Below, piece by piece: positions 1 through 11,593 of a stretch of DNA of 64,000 nucleotides. Position 1 is the first letter of the stretch. Every line of letters begins with the position of its first letter. The notes beneath the pieces were generated by a model, which saw only the letters and a list, made by a program, of their open reading frames with translations, made no database searches and was not told the DNA's origin. The translations under genes and the position numbers were made by a program. This DNA is from [Phialemoniopsis] sp. UDSM-2020 (taxonomy: Eukaryota; Ascomycota; Sordariomycetes; Thyridiales; Thyridiaceae): contig JAEILZ010000003.1 in NCBI GenBank assembly GCA_018873225.1, positions 3,844,001 to 3,908,000 of the forward strand. The letters are read 5' to 3'.

Positions 1-786
1 GCTCAACTGCGATGGTATTCAGGTCAAAGACAGGCGACAGGCAGCAGGCGACATAGAAACACTGGGACATAAATGATCAATATTAAATCAGAGGAAAATC
101 TGTCGAGGCTCAACGGGACCGTATACTCAGAGCTGGCGCTGCCCACGAGGGCAACCGCTAGTATCCAATTCTTTAAAGCACCGTAATTCTTCTGCCCGGC
201 TAATACAACTCATCGTCCATGGGAGAAGAAAGAACGTTGAGCCTTTAATCTGCAAATCCGGGATAACAACTTTCTATGAAGAAGAAGAGAGGAGAAAGGG
301 CTCGAGAGAAAAATTGCAGGCAGCACTATTTAAAGATGGTGGGTACCAACCAGGGCCCGGGCCACCTGAGTGCCCAGGCGACTGGCGTTCTGGGGTGGGG
401 AAGCCGACCTTCTTGTCAGGTGCCGCCCTGCCTGAAGGTCAGATGTACTCGCTTAGTACTGTCCCTGCGGCCCAGAGGGTGAGTAGCCATGGACTCGGTA
501 CATGCACAGTACTTCATTCTTGTCGTGGGCACTTTACGTATCGCCATCACCACCGACCCCGTCCTTGGCCGCCTCTCAATCCAAACGTCTCCTCCCATCT
601 CTCTCTCTCCAACTTGCCAGTCCATTTTCGCCAGCGCCCTCAAACCCGATTTCGATACATACACACGCTCTCTTGACGCGCGAGCCAGGCAGTCAGTCAG
701 GCAGGCAATTGCACTACTGCTCCTCTGCCCTTCTTCGGCCCAACTCTTACCTCTCCATCGTCATTCGCCGTAAGCCTTCTCAAACC
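1..786. other. Gene-free left edge and VTI1 promoter/5' UTR
   Basis: No convincing coding exon is seen. Open frames here are short and lack family resemblance. The last ~200 bases are pyrimidine-rich (repeated CTCT and TCC runs), as is usual before start codons in filamentous fungi, and probably hold the VTI1 promoter and 5' UTR. Confidence 0.6.
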
Positions 787-1627
787 ATGGCCAACCCGCT
801 CGACACCGATGCCGGCACCGAGTTGCTGAGCAGCTACATCGGCGAGCTTCAACTCGTCCAAGCCGACCTCAACCAGAAACTCGACCAGATTCCCGACCTG
901 TCCGGCGAGCCCCGCAAAGCCGCCCTCAGCTCCGCCGAGCGCGCTCTCGAAGAGGCCAAGGAACTGGTAAGCCGTTGCGCAACCTCCCCGAGTTGCAAGC
1001 CAGCCACTCTTCTCCTCCTACTGACACTTGGACCTTCTTTCTTTCTGCGCAGCTTGGCCAGATGAACCTGGAGAAGCAAAACATCCCCTCTTCGGCCCGC
1101 ACAAAGGTCAACCAGCGCATCCGCAACTTCACCACCGATGTCGACACGGCCGAGCGCCGGCTGCGCACCCTCGCCGATGACCGCTCTGCCCTGTTCGGCA
1201 GCCGCTACACCGACAACCCCTCCGACGTCCAGCTCGAGCAGCGCAACCAGTTGCTCGCCGGCACCGACCGCCTCGAGCGCAGCACCCAGCGCATCAAGAA
1301 CAGCCAGGCCCTCGCCAACGAGACCGAGGCCATCGGCGCCAGCACCCTCGCCGACCTCAACCGCCAGCGCAACGTCATCCAACATACCTCCAATGTCTTG
1401 CTCGAGAGTGAGGGCTACGTCGACCGCAGTCTCAAAAGTCTCAGGGGCATGGCCCGTAGGTACTGTGACCCTACCGCCCATCCATGCAGCCATTGTTGGC
1501 CCAGACCTTGAATATACTAACGCCGAATTTCAAACACAGGATGGCTACAAATCGGGTGATCACCATCGCCATCATCACCGTACTAGTTTTGCTCATTTTC
1601 GCCGTCATCTTCAGCAAGTTTAGGTAG
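787..1627 (+). CDS. VTI1: Vti1-like Qb-SNARE (v-SNARE)
   Basis: Tail-anchored Qb-SNARE that takes part in Golgi, endosome and vacuole fusion. Three exons (787-966, 1053-1459, 1540-1627) give about 224 residues, close to yeast Vti1 (217). Both introns have canonical ends, and the second carries an ATACTAAC branch site. The N-terminal part is an Habc-like helical bundle (QADLNQKLDQIPDL, then ERALEEAKEL). The SNARE motif lies at roughly residues 125-190, around LERSTQRIKNSQALANETE. The protein ends in a single hydrophobic anchor (VITIAIITVLVLLIFAVIF) and a very short luminal tail. The ATG at 787 is preferred because upstream in-frame sequence is not SNARE-like. SEC17, which disassembles SNARE complexes, lies 5 kb away on the other strand. 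Confidence 0.93.
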
Positions 1628-2113
1628 AGAGCCCTGGCACGATGTCGATTCCTGCGTCCCTCCCGCCTGGCTTCTTTCTCTGCTATCGTCCTTCTCCGTC
1701 GCTTTTGGCAAGGGTAATGGAGTTTACTGGAGTTTGGGCTGTCTAGACTTTTGTCTACCTGCATTTTTCCATGTGCCATCTTGTCTTTAGGCTTGTCCTC
1801 CACCCAATACATAGGCTAGTCGATATACACTCGAATCCCCGGGGGAAACGAGTCTCATCATATAATACGAGTAAAAATCACAATATTTACCTCGATTTTG
1901 TTCTTTCTGTTTGACTTTGCATATCGTGGGCATGAATTTAGGAATGAATGACCAGCCGATCTAGTCATATCTCATTGTATATATAGAAAGCGTGAGACGA
2001 TTTTGTGGTAAAAGGAAGAAATGACGCTTTTCGGTATCTTGAGCAAAGAGCACATGCCGGCGAGATGAGCTCGTACTTTCAAGCTTCTCACATATAGGAG
2101 GCGTGAACAATAA
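1628..2113. other. Convergent 3' intergenic region VTI1/RRP12
   Basis: Lies between the stop codons of two convergent genes, so it should hold both 3' UTRs. It turns AT-rich around 1855-2010. No coding exon or RNA gene was recognised. Confidence 0.6.
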
Positions 2114-5100
2114 CTATCTCCTCCTCCCCCTCGGGCTTGCCTTGCCGATTCGAGATCCTCCCATCGATGGACCATGCCTCTTATCCTCGCCTAGGCCTCT
2201 CCTACCAGCGGCGGCAATTCCACCCCTGCCTCCCCTACCGCCTCTGCCGCCTCGGCCCCGGTTATCGCCGCGACCCATGCCACCCCGGGGAGCATTGTGC
2301 TTGCCTCGGTTGGACTTATCCAGGCGGGCCTTGACTGTGGTCGCATCGTCATCGTCCATAGCCTCGTCGTCGTCTTCGTCAGCCGATCGCTTGTTCGACC
2401 ACTTGATCTTGCCGCGGAAGCCCTTCTTAGGCGCATCCTTGCCCTTGAGAGCGGCGACATAGGCGCCGACGCCAGACTCCTCACCATTTTGCGGGGCGTC
2501 GATGTCCATGGCGCCTTCATCGTCGCTGTTCTGACCCAGGATCAGCTTGCCATCCAAGTCTGTCTTGGCCTTGGTTCTGCCGGGCTTGCGCATCTTGGTC
2601 GGCTTGGTCGATGAGATGTGAGCCAAGGCCTTGCGGTCAAGCAGATCCAAAGGCTCATCCTCGTCCTCCACAATGTAAGTGCTGCCACTCTTGTTGCCGC
2701 GCTTTCTCGATTTGCCCAACACCTCCTCGTCCGAGTCCTCAGACCCTTCTGATTCATCGCTGCTATACAGAGCCTGGTCGTACTCGCTCTCGAAGCGGCC
2801 TACACGCTTGCCCTTGGCATTCTCGTCGGCCTCATCGCCCTCAGCCCCGTCCTCTCTGGCTTCATCCTTGCGTCTCTTCGATCGCTCCTTGGCCTTGCGG
2901 ATGTTGCTGATCAACTTGCGGTCTGCTTCAGGACAATGCCTGTTGACCGTCTCGAATCCGAAGCGACGGACCATGCGCTCGAGAATGTGCTTGACTTTGG
3001 CCCTGAAATGGCCTTTGTGTTCATGACTCCATATCATGAGATTCGGCACCAGAGTAGCCAGACGGGGCAGCATCATGTCCGTCGGAAGGCTGATCGTGCA
3101 GACCTTGACGAATCCGAGAACACTCCGAACGATCTCCCGATTATTAGACGTCAGGAAAAGATCCATGGTCTGAACAAGGTCAGAGAGAGTCTGAACACTG
3201 ACGGTCTCGCGGAACTCATAGAGGATCCGAGTGATAGCTGTGATCGAGGCGGAGATCATGTGAGGAGTGCTACCGGCCAAGCCAGCGCTGACCATGGTAA
3301 AGAACTCCTCGATCGTTGCCGCGACAGCAGGTGCATCGGAGGGCATGTTAGGGATCTTGTTATTGTGGATCAAGGTCCCCTCCCCGGCCGTGGCCATACG
3401 CTGGCCCATGAGGACTAGAAGGTCAAAGGCAGTGGTACGCGCGCGCTCATTGTGCTCTTTGCAGCAGATAACAACCTCGGAGAGAATGGAGGGAATAAAA
3501 TGCAGAGAAGTGGCTGGGACGAAAGGAAGGAGCGCGGTGATGGCAGCAAGGCGTTCCCTTCGAGCGGGGGCAGACACCTTGTCAGCACTGGAAAGGAGTA
3601 GTTCTTGAAGGTCCTCATGCCTCTCTTCCAGTGCCACCTTGCCCACTGCGGATTCAGCGAGGCGTGGGATCAGCTTGTACGCCTTCTTTTGTAACTGGGG
3701 ATCCTCATCGGTGCGGATCACCAAGGCGGCGATCTCGAAAAGAGCGGCAAAGCTCTCCCTGGGAAGATGAACGGACATGGTAATGACCAAGTCCATCAGA
3801 GTATGCAACGTTGAAGGCATCTGTTCGGCGGACTTCTGGGCTTCTTTTCTTTGTGCTGCATCCTGCTTCGCAACCTCCTGCATGGCATCTGCTAGCATCT
3901 TGCAAACGCGATCGAAAGTCTCCATCAGCTCGGCCTTGGGCGTGACAGCCAGGAAGGCGTTGATGGTCTGCAAGATCGGACCCCTGGACTGTGCCATGGT
4001 CTGGCCATAAACATTGAACAGGACGGCAAGGAAGTTGCCAGCGAACTGGCCAAGATAGTCCAAGTTAGCCTGGGCCAACACTTTGGTCACACGGCTTTGC
4101 AGAAGTAGATCCTCCTCCTCGTCGATCGATGTTATTGCCATGTTGGACTCCACAAGGGACTTCAAACCACGACAGATATCTAGGCGAAGGTCAACCTGCT
4201 GATATAGCAGGTTAGCGAGCAGCTCAGCAAAGCCTTGGTCGAACGATGTTGTGAGGTCCATTGGAAGATCGCAATAACCCGGGAATATCGACCAAACTTG
4301 ATGTACGACTGTCTCGTAGATCTTGATCTCCATGGTTCGAGCGCTATCACCATGATCCATGACCTTCTGGAACATCATCTCGCTGAGCGGCACAAATTCG
4401 GATTTGAAGTGAGCTAGATCGGTGTTGGCGGTGTAGTCGCGGAGAAGAGGTAATAGCCACGCTCGGCCGGGTTGACCCTTGACTGGGCGTGCCAGGTTCA
4501 GGGGCAGCACATCAAGAACGGCAGCGGGGCCCATGGCCCTGATGGCCTTGCCGAGAACTTCATCGGCCTCCTTCTTGCTAGCGAGCGCATCGCTGCCCCT
4601 CATCTCGCCAACTATCTTTGTGATCGTCTTGAGGTATGGATACGCGCGCCAACGCAGGGAATCAAACATGGCTCCGAGGACGTTGAGCACCTCGAGCCAA
4701 GCGGCTTGATACGTGACGCTCAAGAGACTCTCTGCCTGGCTCACTATCTTCTCCAGGACTTTTTCGTCAAAGATGGACGGTTCGAGGACGACTTGTGGTG
4801 GGATGCAGTTGGCAAGGAAGGAGATCAAGCACTCCGATGCGGAGACTCGGATATTGTGAGAAGGAGACTCGAGGAAACCAGACACCATTTGAAACAGGTC
4901 TGGCAATCTCTGGTAAGTTTCCTCGGGCTCAACTTGTCCAGAAACATCATAGCCTCTTGAAAGGATGGCAATCCATGGAGGGAGAAGCTGGGTATCATTC
5001 TTCGCAGGCCGCAGCTCAGTGATGATCTCGAGAAGACGGGGGAGCTTGGTGGATGCCACCTCGTCGGCTGCCATTCCCTCGAAGATCATTTCGAATATGT

Positions 5101-5973
5101 CGAACACCGACATGGTAAGATGCTCACTCCCGCTCCGGGCGATGTTAAGGAGAAGCTCGCAGAGAGACTCGATTTTCTTGGTTGGCCATCCTCCACTGGC
5201 AGACGCAATGGACTTGACCATTTGGAGAGCGTGGATAAGATTAGGGTCATGAGCAGCCTCAGATCCCTTCTTTTCCTTCTTTGCGCGCGCAGCGGCCTCT
5301 GCCAATCCGCTCAGGCTCACCATGGCAGTTTCGGCACACATGCCAGCTGCCGGGTGGTCCAATGAAGGGCTGGGGGGCGGATTTCGTAAGATCTTTCGCA
5401 GGGCTTCCAAGGCGCGCTTTCGCACCTTTGGACGTGGATCTAACGCCAGGTTGAGCAGCCCTGCTACGGCTCTCCGAGGACCGACCTGAGCAGTGGAGAG
5501 CTCCCATGCTGCCGAGTCTTGAGCGATGAGGAGGGACTCTAGACAGCCAATGGTCGGCCGCAGAAGAGGGGCATCAGCCTCTTGCTGCTGCAGCACGGGG
5601 GCCAGAAGAGTGAGGATCTGTGTAAACTTTGCTCGGAGAAGCGGTTGCGGGGCGAAAGGAGTGACTAGGTCGAGGAGGTAGACGACAGAGGTAGAGATGC
5701 CATTGTCGACGTTGCTGCCCGATGCAGACTGGGCAAGCAGTGCGAGAAGAGCTGCAAAGTAGCCGGTCGGCGTGGGTTGGGCGTTTTGTTCTTTAAGGGT
5801 CGCCTCGACAGCGCGAAGAACAACGGCGGTCTATCTCACGGCAACCCAAGGTCCAATGATTAGAGACGGATACCAGGTGTCTGGTGTAAGTAGTATGAAC
5901 TTACCTGTTGTTGACTTTGAAGATTGGGAGACCGGATCTTGTCCAACTTCTCGTTTAGAACGGACGTTGCCAT
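2114..5973 (-). CDS. RRP12: Rrp12-like ribosome biogenesis protein
   Basis: Large HEAT-repeat protein of the NUC173/Rrp12 family, needed in yeast for maturation and nuclear export of both pre-ribosomal subunits. Two exons: a 23-codon first exon (5973-5905, beginning MATSVLNEKLDKIRSP), a 74-nt intron with GTAAG donor, then one long exon 5830-2114. The total is about 1261 residues (yeast 1228). Helical repeats fill residues ~1-1000. The C-terminus becomes acidic, then basic, ending in an RG/RGG-rich tail (RGRGGRGGRGGRGG), which fits a nucleolar RNA-associated protein. The long frame has no ATG before 5596, but homologous sequence continues up to the intron, so the first exon is needed. The stop is TAG at 2114-2116. 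Confidence 0.93.
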
Positions 5974-6516
5974 CGTAAAAACAGCAGCTCCGGTCGGCAC
6001 GAGAATGTATAGATGGACTTGACTTGGGACTTTTTTTTCGGTCGATTCTTCAGAGCCATGCGGGTTCAGTGATAGTGATCAAAATTTTGGGAAATATTTC
6101 TTATCGGCTGGGCGATAACCCCACCAGATAAGGGTAGCGCGGTCTCAAACTAATGTCTCCGTACCGACAGAGGAACCTACTTTAGTAACCCTCTATAGAT
6201 TCAATGTTCGGATTGAGCTTGGAGATTGGGATGATGGCATAATAGTCCGCACCCTTCTTGAATAAGCGTTCAAGATACCTAAGTACCTAGTATGTACTTG
6301 CGCAGGTGACCAAGAAGAACTGGTGCCGATAGTTCCTACGGATGACCGCAAGCGAAAGGAAACCCCTTCCAGAACATTGAATCGACAGGCCAACGTCACT
6401 TTACACTTGTAGCACGAGGCAGCCTGGCTCCGAGAAATTTGGCAAATTCTGCATTGTGCCCCGAGGCCCCAAACGCCACGTCATACTGCCATACCTCAAG
6501 TCGTGGCCTTTAACAT
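5974..6516. other. Promoter of RRP12 / 3' flank of SEC17
   Basis: Tandem minus-strand genes flank this stretch. It holds a T8 tract near 6030 and a CCTAAGTACCTA motif at 6278-6289 of the dispersed TAGGTA type. No gene is seen. Confidence 0.5.
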
Positions 6517-7608
6517 CTAAGAAAACTCATTATCGGCCTCCTCGATCTGGCTCTTGATCCTTAGCAGGATGGCCGTCTTCCATTTGTCCAGCTTGCTCAT
6601 CTGGTCGTACGCGAATAGCTTGTCCGTGTACCTCTCCTGGTCACCGGCCTCGATGGCTTCCACCATGTCCACTAAAAGCTGATGCTCCCGCTGGCTGGCG
6701 AAGCCAGGCTCCATGTCCCTGTACTTGTCCAGTGCGCGGTGCACCGACACCATGTCGCCCGTCGCAAGGTGGCATATGCCGGCCTTAAGGAAGTATTCCT
6801 TGACCGAGTACCTCATGAGATTGTTGTTGATGGATTGCTGTGCAACCTTTTCGTATTGCTCGATGGCCTTGTAGTAGTCGCCGTCAAGGGCTGCAATATC
6901 AGCCACCTTGAGCCACAGCTTATTTGCGAGCCTACCGGATGCATGTGTCAGTACAGCCGTTCTTAACGCAACAGTCATGGTCTCTCCGGGGTATTTTCAC
7001 GTACGCGGCGGCACCATCACCCTCGTACCACGTGGCGGCATTCTCATAGCACTCCATCGCCCGCTTCTGATCTCCCAGCTCAAGCTCATACACCTCGCCC
7101 AGGCTTTCCTTGTGTGAGGCTGCTCTTCGAAAGTTGCCTCTTGAGCAGTAGTGGTTGATGGATATGTCGAGACATCTGGCGGCATCTTCGGGGCTGTCCT
7201 TTCTGTACGCTTTGAAAGCGTCGACATAAGTGTTGGCGGCATCATCTGGCTCCTTGAGGTTGTTCATTTGGATCTGGGCGGCCTTTTCGAATGTCTGGCC
7301 AGCCTCGCGGGCTACGTCAGGATCATGTCAGCACACGTAGCCAGCCGCGGATATGCTTAGACGAGGGGTGCGCTCACTATTCTGCTGCATCTTGAAGGCA
7401 TTGGCAGCTTGAACAAAGAGATCGGCTGCATTCTGATATTTCTCCTCGCGGCCTCCGAAGAAGCTGAAGCCTCCAGAGGCGCCCGAAAGGGCTTTGTTTG
7501 CCTAGACCGGGGTTATCGTCAGCAGCTATACAACCCAGCGCATCATGAGCAGTGGCTAGGCAGCCAGGCGCATACCTGCTGGAGGAGGGCGCGGGGATCT
7601 TGCGACAT
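6517..7608 (-). CDS. SEC17: Alpha-SNAP, Sec17
   Basis: Adaptor that recruits the NSF/Sec18 ATPase to cis-SNARE complexes for disassembly on the cytosolic face of endomembranes. Four exons (7608-7576, 7501-7378, 7311-7005, 6931-6517) join in frame to 292 residues, the same length as yeast Sec17. All three introns (66-74 nt) have GT-AG ends. The protein is all-helical TPR-like. Recognisable blocks are GGFSFFGGREEKYQNAADLF near the N-terminus, NHYCSRGNFRRAASHKESLG in the middle and AYDQMSKLDKWKTAILLRIK at the C-terminal end, where the family activates Sec18. The start gives MSQDPRALLQQ followed by a splice, as usual in this group. The upstream region is shared with the divergent gene at 8231. 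Confidence 0.96.
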
Positions 7609-8230
7609 TGTCGGAGCGTGAGCCCAGTCTCTCTTGAGGCGGGTAGGATGAGTCTTCTTGTGCACAGTTAAAAACGCGAGTATGGAGCAGAGCCTCCTTC
7701 TGAAAGATGGTTTCGCTGTGAGTTGAAGAGAGTTTTGTAGGGACGACAAGGTGGAAATGGCCCTGTTGAAACACGCAGCACGAGGCGAGGCGGGGCGGGG
7801 TGACGGATGTGGTGGAGCACCAGCCAGGTAACATTGAGGCTACCACTGTCACTCACTATCAATGATTCAGGTCCACATATAACTACCTAGTCCCATAGTT
7901 GGAGTCAACACTACTAAGTACTTTACCGAAGATGACGGTGGTCACGGACCCGAAACTTCTCTGCTTGAACAACGATTGAAACGGTGCCCTAATTCGGATC
8001 CCAAGAGATCGAGTGTGTCTTTCTTTTAAAATACCCTTCCGTATTATACTAGGAGCCTCCGTGGGTCGGGCTCCATGATCGGGGTAGAGGGACAATAACG
8101 ACGTTTATCCTCGATACGCACGGCATGCATATGTCTAGCTCACTCATCGAGACCTATCAGCACACTCTCTAAACCTTCTGCCTCTCCTGAGACTTCCTTC
8201 ATCCGCCCTCTCGAGGGCCCTCCAGCAGCC
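7609..8230. other. Divergent promoter SEC17 / GatC-like gene
   Basis: Bidirectional promoter region. It contains CTAAGTACTTTACC at 7914-7927, a motif resembling others dispersed through the window. The side next to the plus-strand gene is pyrimidine-rich. No further gene is seen. Confidence 0.5.
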
Positions 8231-8842
8231 ATGCCTTCACTGCCACGCAGCCAGTTCTATACCAAGGCCCAGTACATGCGGCTCCTCTCACGTCAGGCGG
8301 CTGCCTCATCCACACAACGGTCAACTCGCCAGTTCTCATCCTCACCATCTACACGCAACAGAAACGACTCATGTTCAGCCACTATTCTCGCCAAACCGTC
8401 CTGGTCCGTTCGCACCCTCCTCTCCTCGTCATCAGAAGCCATGGCGACAGCCCCAGACACTGTCGTCACGCCGGCCCAGCTCCACCACCTGCTCCGACTT
8501 TCTGCCCTACCCCTGCCCGAAGACAGCGCTGAGGAGGCCAAGATGATCAGTACTTTGCAGTCGCAACTGCGCTTCGTCCGTGACGTGCAACGCGTCGACA
8601 CGGCCAAGACTACCCCACTGCGTTCCATCCGGGACGAAACGCGCGCCGCCTTGCAGGAGCAGACCATCGGCACCGCCCAACTCGAGCGCGCTCTTGGTCA
8701 GGAGGAGACTTTCGGGCACAGAAAACGGCCGCGACGGCGAAGATCGAATGTTGATGCTTCCGAGGCCGAAGGCTGGGATGCCTTGAAGTTGGCGTCCCAA
8801 GCCAGCGGGAGATATTTTGTAGTCAGGAGTGGAAAGGACTAA
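8231..8842 (+). CDS. GatC/Gta3-like glutamyl-tRNA(Gln) amidotransferase subunit, mitochondrial
   Basis: Single-exon protein of 203 residues. The conserved core is at ~75-150, with VVTPAQLHHLLRLSALPLP followed by LRFVRDVQRVDT and PLRSIRDET. This resembles the GatC-type subunit (Gta3 in fission yeast) of the mitochondrial amidotransferase that converts Glu-tRNA(Gln) to Gln-tRNA(Gln). The first ~70 residues are rich in Ser, Arg and Gln with almost no acidic residues, as expected of a mitochondrial presequence. The C-terminus has a basic patch (RKRPRRRRS). An internal ATG at 8441 (MATAPDTVV) would give a form without the presequence. Family assignment is by motif memory, so moderately sure. Confidence 0.75.
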   Translation: MPSLPRSQFYTKAQYMRLLSRQAAASSTQRSTRQFSSSPSTRNRNDSCSATILAKPSWSVRTLLSSSSEAMATAPDTVVTPAQLHHLLRLSALPLPEDSAEEAKMISTLQSQLRFVRDVQRVDTAKTTPLRSIRDETRAALQEQTIGTAQLERALGQEETFGHRKRPRRRRSNVDASEAEGWDALKLASQASGRYFVVRSGKD

Positions 8843-9147
8843 AAGTGTGTGTAACATTACATTTGATACCCGGGCTCATAGGCCATGTTGTTGATTAGTA
8901 CGGCCCTGGAGGAAGCATGAGCAATATGACCTGCAACTAGCACCTTGTACATTGCCTTTGCGTATCAGCAGGAAGTGAGTCTTATGTTCCTGTCTCCTTT
9001 CGGTATAGATCCTACAAAGAGCATTACTAGCCATAACATGATTGTACCATCGCGAAGCAAGGCAAATGCCCAAGACGTATGAGTGTCGTGTGCTGGATAT
9101 TGTATACAGGGGCTGTCGTGACCGGGGAAAGAAGCAAGCACGCGAAT
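8843..9147. other. Convergent 3' region
   Basis: About 300 bases between two convergent stop codons. No feature beyond presumed 3' UTRs. Confidence 0.5.
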
Positions 9148-11593
9148 CTAGGCGCGCAGCTTCTGCTGCTCATTCTTCTCCTTGACCTCCTTCTCCATCT
9201 GCGCGGCCTCATCCTCTTCATCCAGGCCCTCACGCTTGCGCTTGTCCTGCTCGAGTTTCTCCTCGACAAGAGTCAACGTCTCCTCATCCTGGGCCACCTG
9301 TTGTAGGTCGATGTCCTCCCAGCCCAGATTCTTGAGGATTGTGCCCACCAGGTATTGGTAACGCAGGTGGCCGCTGACCAGCTCAGTAGCATTGACGTTT
9401 TCGACACCCGAGGTCCCCTCGATGCGCTGGAGACCAGCAACTCCAAATTGAATGCTGCTCGTGCGGTACAGGAAAGCCAATATATAATCGTTCTCCGAGA
9501 AGACATTGACAACTCGACCCGCAACAACGCTTCGCAGGGCCGTCCAGACGCGGCCATCGGACGGCGCCGGAGTGCCCATCAGAACAACATTCTCGACCAG
9601 ACCAAAGGCTCGACGCTCAGCCAGGCTCATGAGGCATGTATAGATGACACGCGCCCCTAGGCTGTAACCAATTAGGGTGACACCCCGCTCACCCTGAACC
9701 CTGTTGAGGAGGGCATCAGCAAGAACAGCGCCAGCCTTGTCTGCGCGAACCATTCCGACACTCCAAGGGTTGTCGACAATCTTGCTGATACGCAATAGGC
9801 TGAGGGGCCAGAGGGCTTGCAGTAGACTGGCAAAGACTGGGGACTCCGCGTCAGTATATGAGTAACGACACCATGAGGCGCGGAGGAAGATGACTTACTG
9901 GTGCGAGCAATAATCTCCTTCTTTGCGACACTCCACGCGGCACTCTTGACCACAGTTTCAAGGGAAGTGCCCATCTTCATCAGGGCCTCCAACTCCCATC
10001 TTAGAGCGTATACCTCGTTCTGGTGGCCCAAGGCTCGCCAGGGGTTAATGATGTCCTCCTTCTGGGTCAGCCAGCCGCTGATGCCAATGACGAGCCGCAG
10101 TCTGCGATCATCCGGGGGCACTTCCTTGGCCTCACGAAACTCCGACTTCAGCGACCCGTGCAGGGGCAGGAAAGCAAAATCCTGGATGTCCTTGGCATAC
10201 GAGTCCATCATCTTTCCAGCTCCTCTAGCCCCGTAAATGCCGAACAGCGTTCCCACTACGAGACCACTCTCCGCCATCGTCCCCAGCAGGCCAGCCGCGG
10301 CTGTGGTGCCCAGGCCGATGCCTCCGAGCACGGATCCGATACCAGCAGCAACCAGAGGTGCTGCCAGGCCACCCGTAACGCCGATCAGCGCAGCACCGGC
10401 AGCACTGGCTATGCCGACCTTCCAACGACGGGCATTCTTGTTCTCCTCGCTCCGTTTCTGGGTGGCCTCCTCACCCGAGAGTTTCTGAGCAGCCTGAGAC
10501 AGGCTCTTGGCAACACGAACCTCGTCTTCTGCGAGAATGTGCAAGGGCACATGAAGAGACGATGCCAGGTTGAGGAGAAGGACACGAGAGAGTGCCGAAT
10601 AGTTCTCGAGTGACAAAACAAGCAACAGTAGTGAGTGCAAAAGTAGGGTTCGCTTGGCCATGGGTAGGGAACAGAGCGTGGTGGCAGTTGGGGGGTAGAG
10701 CTGGATCAGCGCTGCATCCGCTTCCTCGGTGGACATCACGTTTGCTGCTCCAGATTAGTATAAAGGTACTCGTATGCGTCTATTGTACGGAGAAAGGTCG
10801 CTGTCGCAAGAACCAATATAGAGCGGGGGGCGATAGTTGTGAAAACATTTGACTTACTTGAGTGGCGCATTGGATCGCCGGTTCCGGACTGTTTAGCTGG
10901 TAGAGTTGCCGGGGCCGGCTTGTTGCCGGGTCTGGCATTCGATCCTTTGCTAGAGGTTGGCCGAGATTGCTGCTGCCCTTGGTTGTCTTTGGCAACAGAA
11001 ATGTCACCGATTCGCTTGACGACTGCCGCCTGCCATTTCTTGAAGTAGGCCAGGGCCTCCTTTCTGAGCTCAGCCTGAGTAGTGTTCAGTGCTTCCTTCT
11101 CCTCTTTGTCCAGCATAGATCGGGCCTTGTTGTCCAACTCGGCAGCTGAGGATTTTCCATCATCAGAACGCTGTCCAGCCGCGGCCTTGGTGCTGCTATT
11201 GTTAAAGCCAAGGCTCAGTTTGCTGAAGTCAAAGCTGGCGGGCAGTATATTTCCTGCCAAATTCCAAGAAGTGCTGCCGGTTGTTGAGTCATCTTTGGAG
11301 TCAGATGAACCCGAATTCGAAGCTTCAAATGCCTGAACTAGGTTCTGCTGCATCTTATTTGTGATGTTGGTGACGAGAGCTGTGAGCTCAGTTTTCTGAG
11401 GCGCGGTCAAGACATCGCTGAGATCAGCCTCTTTCTTGGGCGTAGCTGGTCGTTGGCCAGAGCCCCGATGCGAGTGTCGAGGGGCCATAGTAGCGTCTTC
11501 GTCAGAGGTATGCGATGTTGGAGAGAGGGGCGGAGGTGGTGATGATTCCCGGGTGATTTCGGGGGTAGGTTGCTGGGGAGAAGTTGGGGCCAT
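9148..11593 (-). CDS. DUF726 membrane hydrolase (TMCO4 / yeast Mil1-like)
   Basis: Three exons (11593-10858, 10744-9899, 9836-9148) join in frame to about 756 residues. The N-terminal ~240 residues are low-complexity and polar. A glycine/alanine-rich hydrophobic stretch at roughly 350-415 (GVTGGLAAPLVAAGIGSVLGG) forms membrane segments. The C-terminal half is an alpha/beta-hydrolase-like domain with the nucleophile elbow GYSLG (TLIGYSLGARVIY). This matches the DUF726 family, which includes human TMCO4 and yeast Mil1, a membrane protein linked to AP-1 trafficking; the substrate is unknown. The first intron ends with TACTAAT only about ten bases before its AG. Retaining this intron gives a TGA stop at 10738-10736. 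The start MAPTSPQQPTPE is the first ATG of the frame. Confidence 0.85.

Noticed and set aside
849..1493. 214-codon antisense frame across VTI1
   Set aside because: Mirror of the coding frame, Ala/Val/Gly-rich without domain features; VTI1 explains the region.
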